Of a stretch of DNA of 64,000 nucleotides, positions 12,215 to 23,946 are shown piece by piece. Source of the stretch: Scatophagus argus. Taxonomy: Eukaryota; Chordata; Actinopteri; Scatophagidae. The notes under the pieces are model-generated. The model was not told where the DNA came from. It did no database searches and saw nothing but the letters and a program-made list of their open reading frames with translations. The position numbers and the translations under genes were made by a program. How positions within the stretch are numbered: the stretch's first letter is position 1; each line of letters begins with the position of its first letter. Location of the stretch: positions 4,261,223-4,325,222 of the forward strand of contig NC_058515.1 in assembly GCF_020382885.2 (NCBI RefSeq), read 5' to 3'.

Positions 12215-12661
12215 CCCTATGTGGACAAAAGCATCCACACAAATCTCTTTATTGGGTTGGATTAGGCCCCTTACTTCAAGTGAAGTATACCAAGACATTT
12301 TGGACAATGCTATGCTTCCAACTTTGTGGCAGCAGTTTGGGGAAGGCCCTTTTCTATTCCAGCATTACTGTGCCCCAGTGCACAAAGCAAAGTCCATAAA
12401 GGCATGGTTGGACCCACACAGAGACCTGACCCAAAGCCAACTGAACATCTTTTGGATGAACTGGAGTATAGATTGTGAGCCAGGCCTTTTTGTCCAACAT
12501 CAATGCCTGAGCTCACAAATGCTCTACTGCATGAATGGGCAAAATTCCCACAGAAGCACTCTAAAATCTTGTCTAAAAGCTTCCTCAGACGAGTGGAAGC
12601 TGTTATAGCTGCAAAGCTCTTTATCTATTAAAATGCAATGTCATTAAGTCCCTGTTGGTGT
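12215..12661 (+). mobile_element. Tc1/mariner-like remnant, copy 1
   Basis: The left end CTATGTGGACAAAAG matches the terminal inverted repeat of a common fish Tc1-type element. The inside retains a broken transposase C-terminus: GPFLFQHYCAPVHKAKSIK resembles the Tc1 block FQHDNAPVHKA. Only the C-terminal third is present, and stops and frameshifts break it. The right end stops at GTTGGTGT without the last 25 or so bases of the inverted repeat. The copy at 54906-55433 is closely similar, so both derive from the same internally deleted element. Confidence 0.7.
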
Positions 12662-15107
12662 AATGGTCAGGTGAGCCAATACGATTCTCTATACAGCGTT
12701 TCATTATTATCCTATTTAAATACATCCCAGCATGCATTGCTTTGGGCTGACACTTCCAGAATGTTTTTTTTCTTCTTTTCCAAGTCGAAAAAGATGAATG
12801 ATGAATGCTCGTTATGTGTCGTTTTATCATCCAATCCTGCCTATGTAAAACTGGTTTACTTGATAATTGCATTTTTTTGTTTATTATGTGAAATAATATG
12901 GTATTCAGATTATTGGTCAGTGATCACACAAAGTGTTCACACTGAACATATCTCTGCCAATGCATTTCATTTATTTTACTGCTGTATCTTCCCCTGATAA
13001 GTAAAGCGTGCCTAATATGTTGTTGTTGTTGGTGGTGGTGGTGTTTCTGCTTATCTTTAAACAAGTCAGAGACATTGTACAGTGATGGAAAAAATATTCT
13101 GATCCTTTCTTAAACTATAACAGCAATACCATAAATTGAAAATACTCAATTACATTTCCTGATTTAAAGAAGAAGAATAGAAGAAGGATTTTCAGTAAAA
13201 TGCAAGAGCTGATGATGGTATGCTTTGTGAAATAGTAGTAGTAGTAGTAAGTACAAATACCTCAAAATCACACACCAAAGGTCCACTACTGAGAATGTTT
13301 CATATCATTGGTTCTCCTTTTAAAAAGCAAGACTTCCTGATTTTGCAAAACAAGTTATCAGGAATCCAAGAGGCAGTTATATTTTTCTTTCTTGCAGATT
13401 ACTAAACAAAACCGAAGCTAAATTTGTTTTTGGCTGAGTTTTCTTATCTGATGTACAAACTTGCATCCAAGGGACATTCTGCCTGTCTGAGGTACTGATT
13501 GCTGCCTCCATGAAATCTAAGCAAAAATGAGTGAACTTTTTATATGTGACCCAATCCTGGATTATAACACAAAGCCAACATCCACAGGAAATCATTATCT
13601 TGGTCAAAAGATAAGCTCAACAAGCCAGTGAATGAACAAACCTTTCTGAGAACACACACCCATGCCCCTCACTCACTAAGGATTAACCTCAGCTGTCTTT
13701 TGAAGTTATTATTTAGCTCTGTTCTTCAGCCACATGGCAAACTCAGAGGATTCAACCAAAGATTTCTCTTTTTTCCAGAGCCAGTCTGCTCTGTCTTGTG
13801 AAGAATGATTTACATCACATTTAAGCAGAGTGAAAGTTTAACTAAAAGAAAATACGCAACCATAATTGTTTTGATAGAAAACAGATGACTTACCTGTCAA
13901 AGTGTTTCGTTATAAAAATCCCAGAAAGTAAGAAAGAGTCAGATGCAGTTTTGTTATCTACTGTGTTTGACTTTTCCTCTCTTCTCCTTCTGACTTTCAT
14001 TTTTGTGTGTGTGCCCTTTGCTTGACTGCAATGTTTTGGTGTAAATATGAAACAGAGACGGCATCTCCAATAACAATACAGTCTGCTGACCTGCAGTGTT
14101 TTTATTCAGGGACCTCAGTCAAAGATTGTTGGATGTTAAAAATTTCCACTAGTCAGTAAATTGTAGCAGAAAAGAAAAGTACCCTTTGGTTTGAGTTACA
14201 CCACTTCTATTCTGTAACAGTTGAGAAATCACAAAATGTCATCACAGACCACTTCAATAAAACAGTCTATCATATCATTAAGAGCAATAATATAGATGTC
14301 ACAGACAAGCAACATTTTTCAAGAAAGTGAGCTTTGCTGACATCCATCAGATTCTCCTTTAAGGATTTTCCTCCTTTAAATACACATCAAATTGAATGAG
14401 ACAATTCAGACAAGTTTCACCATAGGAACTTCATCACCACATCTGAGGGTTTCCAGAGATCATTCTCATTAAAGCACTGCAACATAAAAACCGCCTCTGC
14501 TGTGAAATTTCATTTCTCATTGTCCTGGTAGAAGTGAGGGAAACAAGAAAGGCCCAGTGGAGTGAATCCTGCCCCCATTAAGCAAAACCTGTCTTTGCTC
14601 TGATGAGGGCTGCAGCTGACACAGATGATCACACAGAGGATTAACAAAGGTGACATTCAAAGTAAGTAAGAAAGTGTCACCCATGAGGAGCCTGACATTC
14701 ACAATAAAGCAGTCCATGACAATTTAAATCCTGTTACTATTTCGCTGTTCATAGGGTTGAAGAAATAATTTAATAAAAATATTAAATAGAACTGACAGAG
14801 TTTCTTAAATAAACAAATTATATCAACTATAAATACGTCTGAAACTGTCATGGCTGTTTAAACCAGTGGTGTAATTTATATCATAACCCTTACAGTAAAG
14901 AATTTTTTTAGGCAATGTCAGTATTGTGGGAAATATTTGCTTTTTTTTTTGTTAGATGAAATCTTTAAAGTAGGCCAAATATATAGCTGCAGCTAGAAGT
15001 TGATAAGTTTAGCTAGGAGAAAGAAAGTGGGAAAACACTAAGTTTAATCCAGCACATAACACACAAACAAAGAAGCAAAACAAAGTCTCTTGAATAAAAA
15101 AAATGCC
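12662..15107. other. Intergenic, no gene seen
   Basis: No supported exon. A fish-type repeat with lightly conserved AGTA/TACTT motifs covers roughly 13080-13260 and includes a short TAG triplet run near 13232. A short GTT/GGT run lies at 13021-13041. Confidence 0.5.
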
Positions 15108-15113
15108 TTTATT
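15108..15113 (-). terminator. Poly(A) signal of the small secreted protein gene
   Basis: AATAAA on the minus strand, about 240 bases beyond the exon-4 stop. It is the nearest canonical signal downstream of that gene. Confidence 0.5.
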
Positions 15114-15350
15114 TACAATATGATCTATGAAAATTCACAGACATGTATAATACATTACAAGTGTGATGTGGTGCATAATGTGATGACATTTCATGTCAGG
15201 TTAGGACTGTCTGATGACTTTAAGTCATCTGATCTGCTCTTATGACATAATGGATAGCATAATGCAGTAATTTGTTCTTGTGCGATGTGATGCATTATGT
15301 GCTGCATTCAAGGACCTCCACCCCTGGTATCTCTGCAGAATGGCACTCAT

Positions 15351-16219
15351 TCAAAGCAGGGTGAGTGGAATATTAGGATGCCATGACATGCAGGCTGCTT
15401 GAAACTCTGGAAATTCTGAGAGGGAAGAACAAAAAATGGCAACTAATTAAAAATCTTTTACTGAAAATTAAAACAGAAAAGAGTAAATTGCTCTATCTCA
15501 CACCCACATATCATATTAGTTCACTCACTGTGTTGGTTTGCTTTGCTGCAGAAGCATTTGACCAGGTCCTGTTTCTTGACAGGTTTTTTGGGAAACAATG
15601 AGGAGCGGCATATGATTTTTCCTCTGGGAAAAACTGCAGTGAAAACAGAGGCTGAATTAGAAATTCACCACATGAATCAGAATCAGATCTTAACTACTTT
15701 TAATGCCTTTTCTCTGCTTTACTTGACAACATACTGTGGTATTGTGCGGATTTGCAGAAGGACACCGAAACAGTGTTGTAACAGCCGTAATGATCACACT
15801 ATTTGTCTGTGTTTATGCTAATTTATACCATTGCAAATTTTTAACCAAAATGGATGGAAAAAAAAACAACCCACCTTTGCAGCCGCACTTGAGGATGTGC
15901 ACTTTGGACACACGAATTTCAGCATGTGAAGCTTTACACAGTGGAAAAAGAAAAAGAGCAGGAAATCATTAACATGGAACAACAATACATCACTCATCAA
16001 CCACGTTTCCTGTCACATACAAATGCAGTCGCCGTGTGTTTATTTTACGAGCAGAATCAGCTATTTACTCAGATGTTGGCAAATACATTTTACATCATGA
16101 GATGCATCTGAGGACAAAATCAAATGAAATACAACGAAATCTTTGTATTTACCTGTGCTGTGGTAGAGGATGTCAATCAGAATAATCAGCACGAGAGTGA
16201 CACCTACAACCCTGGACAT
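15351..16219 (-). CDS. Small secreted Cys-rich protein, CXCL17-like candidate
   Basis: Four exons on the minus strand: 16219-16153, 15931-15875, 15633-15529 and 15415-15351, all with GT-AG ends and consistent phases (1,1,1), giving 97 aa. Exon 1 is a signal peptide (MSRVVGVTLVLIILIDILYH, then STA). The mature part has ILKCGCK, PRGKIICRSS, FPKKPVKKQ, VKCFCSK and FQAAC, six cysteines in all. If the donor at 15528 is not used, the frame stops at 15521 after QHSE (79 codons including stop). The spacing after the first CxC does not fit ordinary CXC chemokines. The order CxCK, PKK, CxC, then AC near the end resembles mammalian CXCL17, which also has four exons and six cysteines and lies near CNFN in human. 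The C-terminus does not end in the LPL-like tail of human CXCL17. A gene is likely; the CXCL17 identity is an inference. Confidence 0.62.
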
Positions 16220-16284
16220 GGTGGAAGTCTGTTTGCTCCGTTCTTGACTTCAAATTATTCTACAGGGGACGAGTAACTCTGACA

Positions 16285-16292
16285 CTTATATA
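16285..16292 (-). promoter_or_regulatory. TATA box of the small secreted protein gene
   Basis: TATATAAG on the minus strand, 66 bases upstream of the ATG at 16219. It predicts transcription starting about 16255-16260 and a 5' UTR of about 40 bases. A sharp TATA promoter suits an inducible cytokine or chemokine gene. Confidence 0.6.
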
Positions 16293-16494
16293 CCAGTGCT
16301 CATAGTCCACCTCGACGTGGGTCTTTGAAGTTTGATCTAAGGGTAAATCAGTCTTGGCAGGTTTAAAATTGTTTTTTGGGGGGGGTAATCTCTCAGCTCT
16401 GCATGAATTCACCCATAAAATGTGATGAACATGGAGATAAGACATTGCCCACAGACGAACCGGCATAAGAATACACAAAAGCACAACACAGGGA

Positions 16495-16504
16495 GGAACT
16501 TTCC
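16495..16504. promoter_or_regulatory. Kappa-B-like site
   Basis: GGAACTTTCC fits the NF-kB consensus GGRNNNYYCC and reads as a match on both strands. It lies about 200 bases upstream of the TATA box. A single motif match is weak evidence alone; the position upstream of a secreted chemokine-like gene is what makes it notable. Confidence 0.35.
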
Positions 16505-16519
16505 CATACAGCACAAACA

Positions 16520-17759
16520 GTCAGTGTATTCCGGTTGTTCACGTTTGATTTAGCATATCCTTAATCATTTTGGCTCAGCATGCTCCCATGACTCAATCAC
16601 AGTCTCAATCAACATGCCATCAGCAGACAGAGTGGTTCATGGAACTGATTATCATTTGCACTTAACCAGTCTTGCCTTTGGAAAACTGAGCCTGAGCAAT
16701 GTATGGTTATCAGTTTTTGGGGTTTTTTGAACAATAAATGTATTATAATCAGCCTAAACTGCTCTACCACATTCTTTCATGTTCCATGTTAATCAGTCCT
16801 TAACATTTCTTATTTCACATTAGGAAAAAAATATCACCTTAGCATCACAGATCGCAAATCTCAATTCTTTATTTGCTTTTTCTGTTGAAGCTATACAATG
16901 CATTTTGTGTGTCATCTTGTGTCATTCAAGCACCGTGATGGTCACACTGAATGAGGTGTTCAAAATCAAGCTTCCAAAATTTTATTACAACAGCATTTTA
17001 CCAAATAGACATATTACAGATGTGTTTTGCATTATTGTATCCACACTTCCACAAAGTTTAGCCAGGAATCTTGGGCTTCAACAAAGGCTTTGGATTTTCC
17101 ACTATGATTGAGAATGAAGTTCTGGGTGGTTTAATCAATGTTTAACATAAATTTTTAACAAGTGACTGCCAGGCAGGTCTTTGGATTTAAGGTTAGGGTG
17201 TAAGATAAATAAATTCAGTGGCGACTCATTTTGATACATCTGACAATTTTTGTAGGCAAAATCCAAGCTATCAGAAATGTGCTCTTCACACCTCAGGATT
17301 GCCTTCTGTTTTTGTGAAGTTTGTCTCACTGGGATAGGTAACGGTTAGCTGTTGCATAGACTGGCTGGTTAAAGTTGGATTCAGTGGAAACATAAACCAG
17401 TAGGGAAACAGACTTTGACACAACAGTGGCACCAACTCAAGATAAGTCAGTCAGTTTAACAAGTGCAGTTTGATGACAAACTGAGCAAATAATCTTGTCA
17501 ATAAGTCACTGAGCACTGGACCACATCAACAGATTTGAAATGTTTGGTAATGAATGACACCAGCTTCTAAAACTTTGCAACATGGTGAACTGAACTTTAT
17601 TAAATATGTTTTCTTTTATTGTCAAACAAATGCTTATTTATCTTTTTATTTATTTATTTATTTTCTATTTGGACTACAGAGCTACAGTTACGTGCGCCTG
17701 ACTTAAAGCATTACATGCGTTATGTATGGGGGATTATTGAGCAGTGTGTCATTGGCTGG
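16520..17759. other. Intergenic, no gene seen
   Basis: AT-rich sequence without supported exons between two oppositely oriented genes. Both neighbours are transcribed away from this stretch, so it may hold shared or separate upstream control regions. Confidence 0.5.
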
Positions 17760-18581
17760 CGCCTGAGTCACTCTCTCATTACTGAAGGTGCGTAATTACG
17801 CATTGCGCTCTCGAAACTCACCTCCACTGTATAATCCGAAGTGTCAGCGCTGTCTCTTAAATCAACCGCACGGTGACGTTCACATGCACTTATGAGTCAA
17901 GATACAATACGAGGAAATCCCCAAGGCCGAGAAAACGACGAGAGGTCCCTTTAAATCGACGCTTCCTCGGTGTTGTGCTAAGAGAGAGAGAGGGAGAGAG
18001 AGAGAGAGATCTGATAAACAACAACACTATTCTCAGAAGCCGCTTTTACCGGATTCAGCTCTTTACTGCGGCCTCGGTGAGGAAGAGGTGAGGTAATACC
18101 TACGATATTTAACAATACATATTTTTAAACCATTATAAAGAAAGCGATCCTACAATGCGGGTCTGGGAAACGGGCGGAAAGGCAGTGCACTGTAGTGAGC
18201 AGATCAAACAGAAACCACGTTATTGTACTGTTCGGCTCTTGTAATGGCCATTTGCTACACCTGTTAGTTGAAACAGAGTGGAAAACACACGAGAGCACAT
18301 CGCGTTATTGTGGAAAAACAGCGGAGAAGTGTGTGTGTGTGTACGCGCACCTGCCAAAAGCCTGCTGCTCTCTGACGCATGAGAGCTATTTTTGACAAAC
18401 GTATTTACTGTCTTTGACAGGCTACGAGGACTTTCGCTCTGCTCTGTCAAACATTTTGTGGTCTGTTGTTCATACATTCATTGTTACATGCAGTTGCGGA
18501 AGTGAGAAGCTTTTCGACACGACGCAAAGCTTGGGTTGTGTGGACATCTAGCGGTCAATCAGGAGAAGGCGCATTCTAAAG
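17760..18581 (+). promoter_or_regulatory. CG-rich promoter and 5' UTR region
   Basis: CpG dinucleotides are much denser here than in the flanks (for example GCGTAATTACGCATTGCGC near 17790 and ACGACGAGAGG near 17935). A purine run of GA repeats lies at 17982-18008. This is typical of a housekeeping-type vertebrate promoter and leads into the ATG at 18582. The transcription start cannot be placed exactly. Confidence 0.5.
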
Positions 18582-20044
18582 ATGTACGGAGCTTCAGGCA
18601 TCCCAGAGCTCATCCCGCCCAGCGGACCCCCGAGGCAACCCGGCCCGGCAGGGCAGTACAACCCGGGACACCCACAGGTCAACGGCCACGGCGGAGGATC
18701 CAACCCTCAGAGACTCGGACAGAGAGCGCCCAAGTTGGGCCAGATAGGTCGAACCAAGAAGGGTGAGTGAGTAACTGGTACATCTTAAAGCAATTTGTTA
18801 GCAGCCACAAGATGCTTTAAGGTTTTCTCCTTGTAGGTTCATTAAACACCAACATAATTTAAATCAACTATTTACACAAACTTCACTATAACTTCTGAGA
18901 ATGACATGATATCCCATGAAACGTGCAGCATTAGGTACACGAGCAAATCAGCACAGATAAGCTGTGAAAACTTAAGTAGTGCATTTCAAATAATTTCTGT
19001 CATAATGACAAACACTGAGAGTCAGAGTCATTATGAAGTTTCTTTTCAGAAGCTTTTCAAGTAATATTCTAAAACCAGGTTACTTCTTTCTGAAGTATAC
19101 TGTTAAGTGTATACATTTCTCCATTTATGACAGCCACCGAGATGTGTTTGTACTCATTTTGTACAAAATGTAAAAAAAAAAATGTACAAAATTAGTTTCA
19201 GTTTTGTACAAAATGTCTTTTATCATTATATTTCTGATAAAGGCAATTAATGAACGCATCTCTGCTTTTAACATCAAGTGGTTCCCACATTGACTGGGGC
19301 CTGATTACCAGCAGGGCCCCTCTAAGTAAAAGATGGAATAGAATTTGTAGGATTTTTACGAGTTATTACTCATGTAGGGGTCCTTAAGGCAGATTTGTTA
19401 CTGGGTGGTAATAGTCTGTGATGCTCTGTCCATCAGAATAAGGATGAAGTGAATGCACACATCTGCACTTTTAGCACATTTAAGGGGTGACCCAAAAGAA
19501 GAATATTTGGTGAATACAGAATAGAGTTTTCAAAATGTTCCATTCCAAGATGACAGCCACTCACACTGAGTATCATGTAAACTTAACTTGAAAATACTGC
19601 AGCAACTAAAACGGGTAATCACAAGTTGTCAGATATATAAAACTGATAGTTTGACATTTTGAGAAATTTGTTTATTTGCAGTATTGCCACTTTCATGTTT
19701 GTTCATTTAATGTGAAGCTGCTGCCAGAAGCCAATTAGCTCAGCTTAGCAGAAAGACTGGAAACAAGTGGAAACAGCTAGCTTGGCTAAGTGAACGAGCA
19801 GCTTTCCTGTAATGTCAAACTGTTCCATTAAGAAAACTGATCCAGTTCATCTCTAAATAGACAAAATTGATGTTAAACAGCCCTGTTTTAGCCCGACTAT
19901 GTGGTATTAGGATAAATGTATCACCCAGACTCTCACATTTCTGACCTATGACCTTTCTTCCTCAGTTGACTTGGACGATGAAGACTTGGATGACATCATG
20001 AACAACAACGGGCAGTGTCCTGTATCCCTGTCGCCCATCTCGTA
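18582..20044 (+). CDS. Unrecognised 86-aa Pro/Gly-rich protein, acidic C-terminus
   Basis: Two exons on the plus strand: 18582-18761 (donor G|GTGAGT) and 19965-20044 (acceptor TTCCTCAG), phase 1. The first exon encodes MYGASGIPELIPPSGPPRQP, a glycine/proline/asparagine-rich stretch, then a basic segment, LGQRAPKLGQIGRTKK. The second encodes an acidic helix-like segment, VDLDDEDLDDIMNNNGQ, and a short end, CPVSLSPIS. There is no signal peptide or membrane segment, so a cytosolic or nuclear adaptor-like protein is likely. The exon fit, CpG-rich promoter and a long 3' UTR ending at a clear AATAAA (21611) support a real, broadly expressed gene. I do not recognise the family. The basic patch followed by the acidic patch suggests a short interaction peptide, which is inference only. 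Confidence 0.8.
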
Positions 20045-21610
20045 AGCGTCACCAGGAAGTGCCAACAAAGAAAACACAAAAACACAAAAACAAATCCCCT
20101 GGGATGCCAAAACTCCCAGTTAGTGATCTTGGCCTTGGACCTGTCAAGTGTCCTACTGAAGCTTCTGAGGGCTCAACAAGGCACAAAACAAACAAAAAGG
20201 TTCATTTGGCGCCAGCTGAAGCCTCAACTCTGATTGTAAATAGTGTTTATTCAACTTTGGTCAGACTGTGAATGAATTGTATTGCATCGCCCTCTTCTCT
20301 ATACCTCTATAGGCAGTAGACTTTCAGGACTTGAGAAAGATCTCTAGAAAGAGTTTATTTTTTTCAGAGCTTCTTAACAAGGGCTACATTTCTAAAGTTG
20401 CACTGAGCAAATCGTCAGACGAAAAGCAGCTTTCTCGCCCGTCTGTTTTCCGCCGACGGTTTCTGACTGTCTGTTTGTTGGCTGTGTGAGGGAACACAAG
20501 CTTGCTAATGTGTACTACACAGGTGAAATGTTAAGCTTTGGTTGTGCAATGACTATCTTTCTCTACTCTCACACTGAGGCAAGTGATGTTACTATTATCC
20601 AGTGGATGAAAGCTTGCTATTTACAGTGGAAAAAAAAAATCAGCTAATTATTTATTGTTTGAAAAATGAAGAAGAAACACTTTGTTGTGTTGTTATGGCT
20701 TCTATGTGTGTTTTTTTTTTTTATTTACTTGTTTCTGAATGCTACAATCATCAAAGAACTGATTTAACAGATTTATTATTTTTCCAAATGGTGCACTTTG
20801 TGGGAATGCCTGTCATGTGCAGTGACATGTTGCAGAATTCTATGCATGGACTCTGTTAAAGCATCAAAACACGTAACTGCTATCCTTGTTATTAAGGGCT
20901 ATGTAGTAGTATTTCACACCACACCATCGTTATGCTCTGTAGGTCATGCTGAGTCAGCGTTTTCCTAAGCCCATTGTTGGCGTGAGCTGCGGACTCAGCA
21001 GTAAAATATTGCAAACAACCACAGAATTTTCATGTGTTTGTTTTCAAAGGCGGGGTTTCCCAGTTGGCCACACAACTGTGATAAAAGACATGTACAGCTC
21101 TAAATGTTTTGAATAAATTGCCAAATGATGCTACGTCAGATCGACAAGCAAAATGGATTCTGATTGGCGTGCAGAAATGTCGTAATGAACACTTACTTTG
21201 TACAAATGTTAAGTTATACAGCCGATATCTGCTTTTTAAGCTACTTCTGGGTGGCTTCATAGTGTCTTTCAGGTGAACTATTTAAGGATAATGTCAGCCT
21301 TTACTTTATAATTGTGGTATGAGATCATGAAAACAAGCAGCTTATGATGAGCTCTCACTGCTAAGACAATCTTAACACTGATGCTTTTTGGGGGGTTTTA
21401 TAGATCACCGACCTTGAAATGACATGTTGTTGTCTGTAAAGGCTCATGTTGATGTCATGGTACTTAGTTGGCTGTGAAATTGTTACTAGTTAACTTTAAC
21501 TGTTTTTTTTTTTTTGCATCATGGAGGCATTTCACATCTCATTCTCTGACTCAAAGATTGTTGTTTGGGTTGTGGTTTATCATTTGCATGGAAACAGTTG
21601 ACTTTTCGTA

Positions 21611-21616
21611 AATAAA
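21611..21616 (+). terminator. Poly(A) signal of the 86-aa protein gene
   Basis: AATAAA followed within 40 bases by a GT-rich stretch (GTGTTTTTGTGTTCC). It gives a 3' UTR of about 1.6 kb. Confidence 0.6.
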
Positions 21617-21639
21617 AGATGAATCTTTGTGGAACCTTT

Positions 21640-22972
21640 GTGTTTTTGTGTTCCATGAATGTCTTTTATCTTCAACAGTTTAATGTTTTTACCAGTTGGG
21701 TTCAAAAGTTCCATTGCTTTTGCCTAATGTTATAGTCCTTTGTTTTTTTGGAAAATGTAAACTTAATAAGAACATTCATGAAGACAGTGCAGTCTGTTTC
21801 TGTAAATAAATATTATAATATTATAATTTTTTTTTTGAACATTCTCAATTCTATTCCCAATGGGAAAAGAGTTCCCGTTGTGTTGACCCTTCCGTTGTGT
21901 GAACGTATGCAGAGCTACAGAAACTTTGACTCTATGACCAGGTTACAGTCACATGTAAACAGACATGTTGGTTTAGGAGGGGATCTGAGCTCATACAAAA
22001 ACAACCAGTGTCTCTCCTTCATGAAGAAAGTCATGTTTCTCAGTCATGAAATTGAGTCACAAACATCACAATTGTCATGGCAAGGCTGTATTTATCTTGC
22101 AAAGCATTTTTGTGCTGTCTAACCTGGGAGAATATTACAGTGGTGTGATGCTGCCCATTGTAAATTACAGGCAAGATGTGGAGAAGTAAATAGACTTAAA
22201 TACTCTATGCTTAAAATTGCTCTCCAGACATGTTTTAAAAAAATATTTTGAATAATAACGTCTGTCTGACACGTTTTATCCACACAAAAGTACTTTGAAA
22301 GGAATTCTGAAAATAATATATTCTCTCCCAAATGAAAATTCCAGAATCTATGAACATTCGAATAATGTTCATTTCACAAGTTTAACTGTTTAACTTTTAC
22401 AAGATGCTTCCTACTTTATTGAAATGTTTGTTATCAGTGTGTGTGTAATGAGGCCTTCAAGTTTCCACAACATGTTTGTGTAAGTCATATGGTGTTCCGA
22501 TATATTATTTAGTATATTAATACTAGAAACTCTGCCCCTTCAGCAGATGAATGTGAAAAAGCCCCCTAGTGTCAAACTCTGCACATACATCATTCTGCAC
22601 AGTGAATCTCAAACAGCCATGTGAAATAACAATAAACAAAATACAATTCTGAGTAGAGGGTGTCTTTAAAATACTTTTACATTTAATTTTAATTTTGTCA
22701 CTTTTCCATCACTAAATAACTTTAAGTATGAATGTGTGATTTTATGGTCTTTGACAAGAGAGAAGTTTGTCTTTTCTCTTTGCTGTCTTAAGTGAAGATT
22801 TTGTGATTTCATTGATTGGATGAACAGTTCTGACAACACAGTATTATGTGAAGCATTTGCTTTTTTGGAAAAGAAACAACACCTTTGTTATTTGCGTCAC
22901 CTATTCTCAAAACTGAGCTTTCTTTATAACAATGGAGAAATAATATTCTTTACAATACACTCTTTATTATAT
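21640..22972. other. Intergenic between converging genes, nothing seen
   Basis: AT-rich sequence between the ends of two converging transcripts. No exon is supported. The 124-codon frame at 21748-22122 has no recognisable motif. Confidence 0.45.
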
Positions 22973-22978
22973 AAGCAT
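22973..22978 (-). terminator. Possible poly(A) signal of the claudin gene
   Basis: The nearest canonical AATAAA on the minus strand that I found beyond the claudin stop. It would imply a 3' UTR of nearly 1 kb. A variant TATAAA near 23733 is an alternative. Confidence 0.35.
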
Positions 22979-23946
22979 TGCTGGACATGTTAAAATGTTC
23001 TTTTATGTATCATTACATCATAATCTGCTACAGTGGATGAGCTAAATGTATAAAACTATGATGTTTTTAAAAAAAAACAGCCCACATTGTTCACATCTTA
23101 AAAAAATATGACTTTATAACCTCTGAAAGCTACAAGCGGGCCACAGTGAACTACAAATTATATACTGCAAATCTACACCGGAGCAAAAACTTCATCCTAC
23201 GTTTGACAAATAAATAGAGGCAGTTTAATTTCATAGTGGCTGATATGGACGCTATGAGAGCGATAATGGCACAGTGACTACATAATAAAATATTTCATAT
23301 GTGAGCAGGGTTTGTAACAGACTGGTATGAAGAGGCGCAGGGCCTGTAACGCATGTTGTAGTAAAAGGCTAGAGTGATGTGGTCACCCTACACAGTGAGC
23401 CCTGTGTGTGAAGTCACACTCTGCTCATCGTAAAATCTATTTTAGAACCACCAAGAGTTGATATAAAACACTGCATTGTCACCCTGTCTCTCTGTTGTAC
23501 AGGACCCCTGAGTCGCAGCTTAGCCACCTAACTGGAATTGATTACTTTCAATAATAGATGCTGGTTGTAACGTAGAGGTGCAATCGTTGGATATAGTCCA
23601 CCATTTAGGTTACAATTCAAGAGGTTACACCCCCGGGGCTTGTCTATTAAGTCAGGGGATCCAATTATAAAGTATTTGTGAAAATCACTTGTAAACAATT
23701 GTGGAATGTGTGAAAGGGGTGTGAGACATCATTTATAAAAAAGAAAACAATTAAGAGTGCTGCGTGATAATCAAGGGGTTATCAAAGGCCTGCCTGAACG
23801 AAAGAGTCCCATTTCAGTAATTCTTTGCCTCTATTATTCACAACTTCTTATACACCTTCAGTTTAACTCCTCGCTGGTGCTTCAAAAAGAAGGGGATGTG
23901 GGGATTGGGGAGACTTCCTTGTCCCAGACTGTATTGGGGAGCCCTC

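Noticed and set aside
12219-12608. 129-codon frame considered as a host gene
   Set aside because: It is the broken tail of a Tc1-type transposase; a similar stretch recurs at 54906-55433.
15351-16219. Ordinary CXC or CC chemokine
   Set aside because: Only ten residues separate the CxC motif from the third cysteine, too few for the classical chemokine fold, and the usual core strands are not recognisable.
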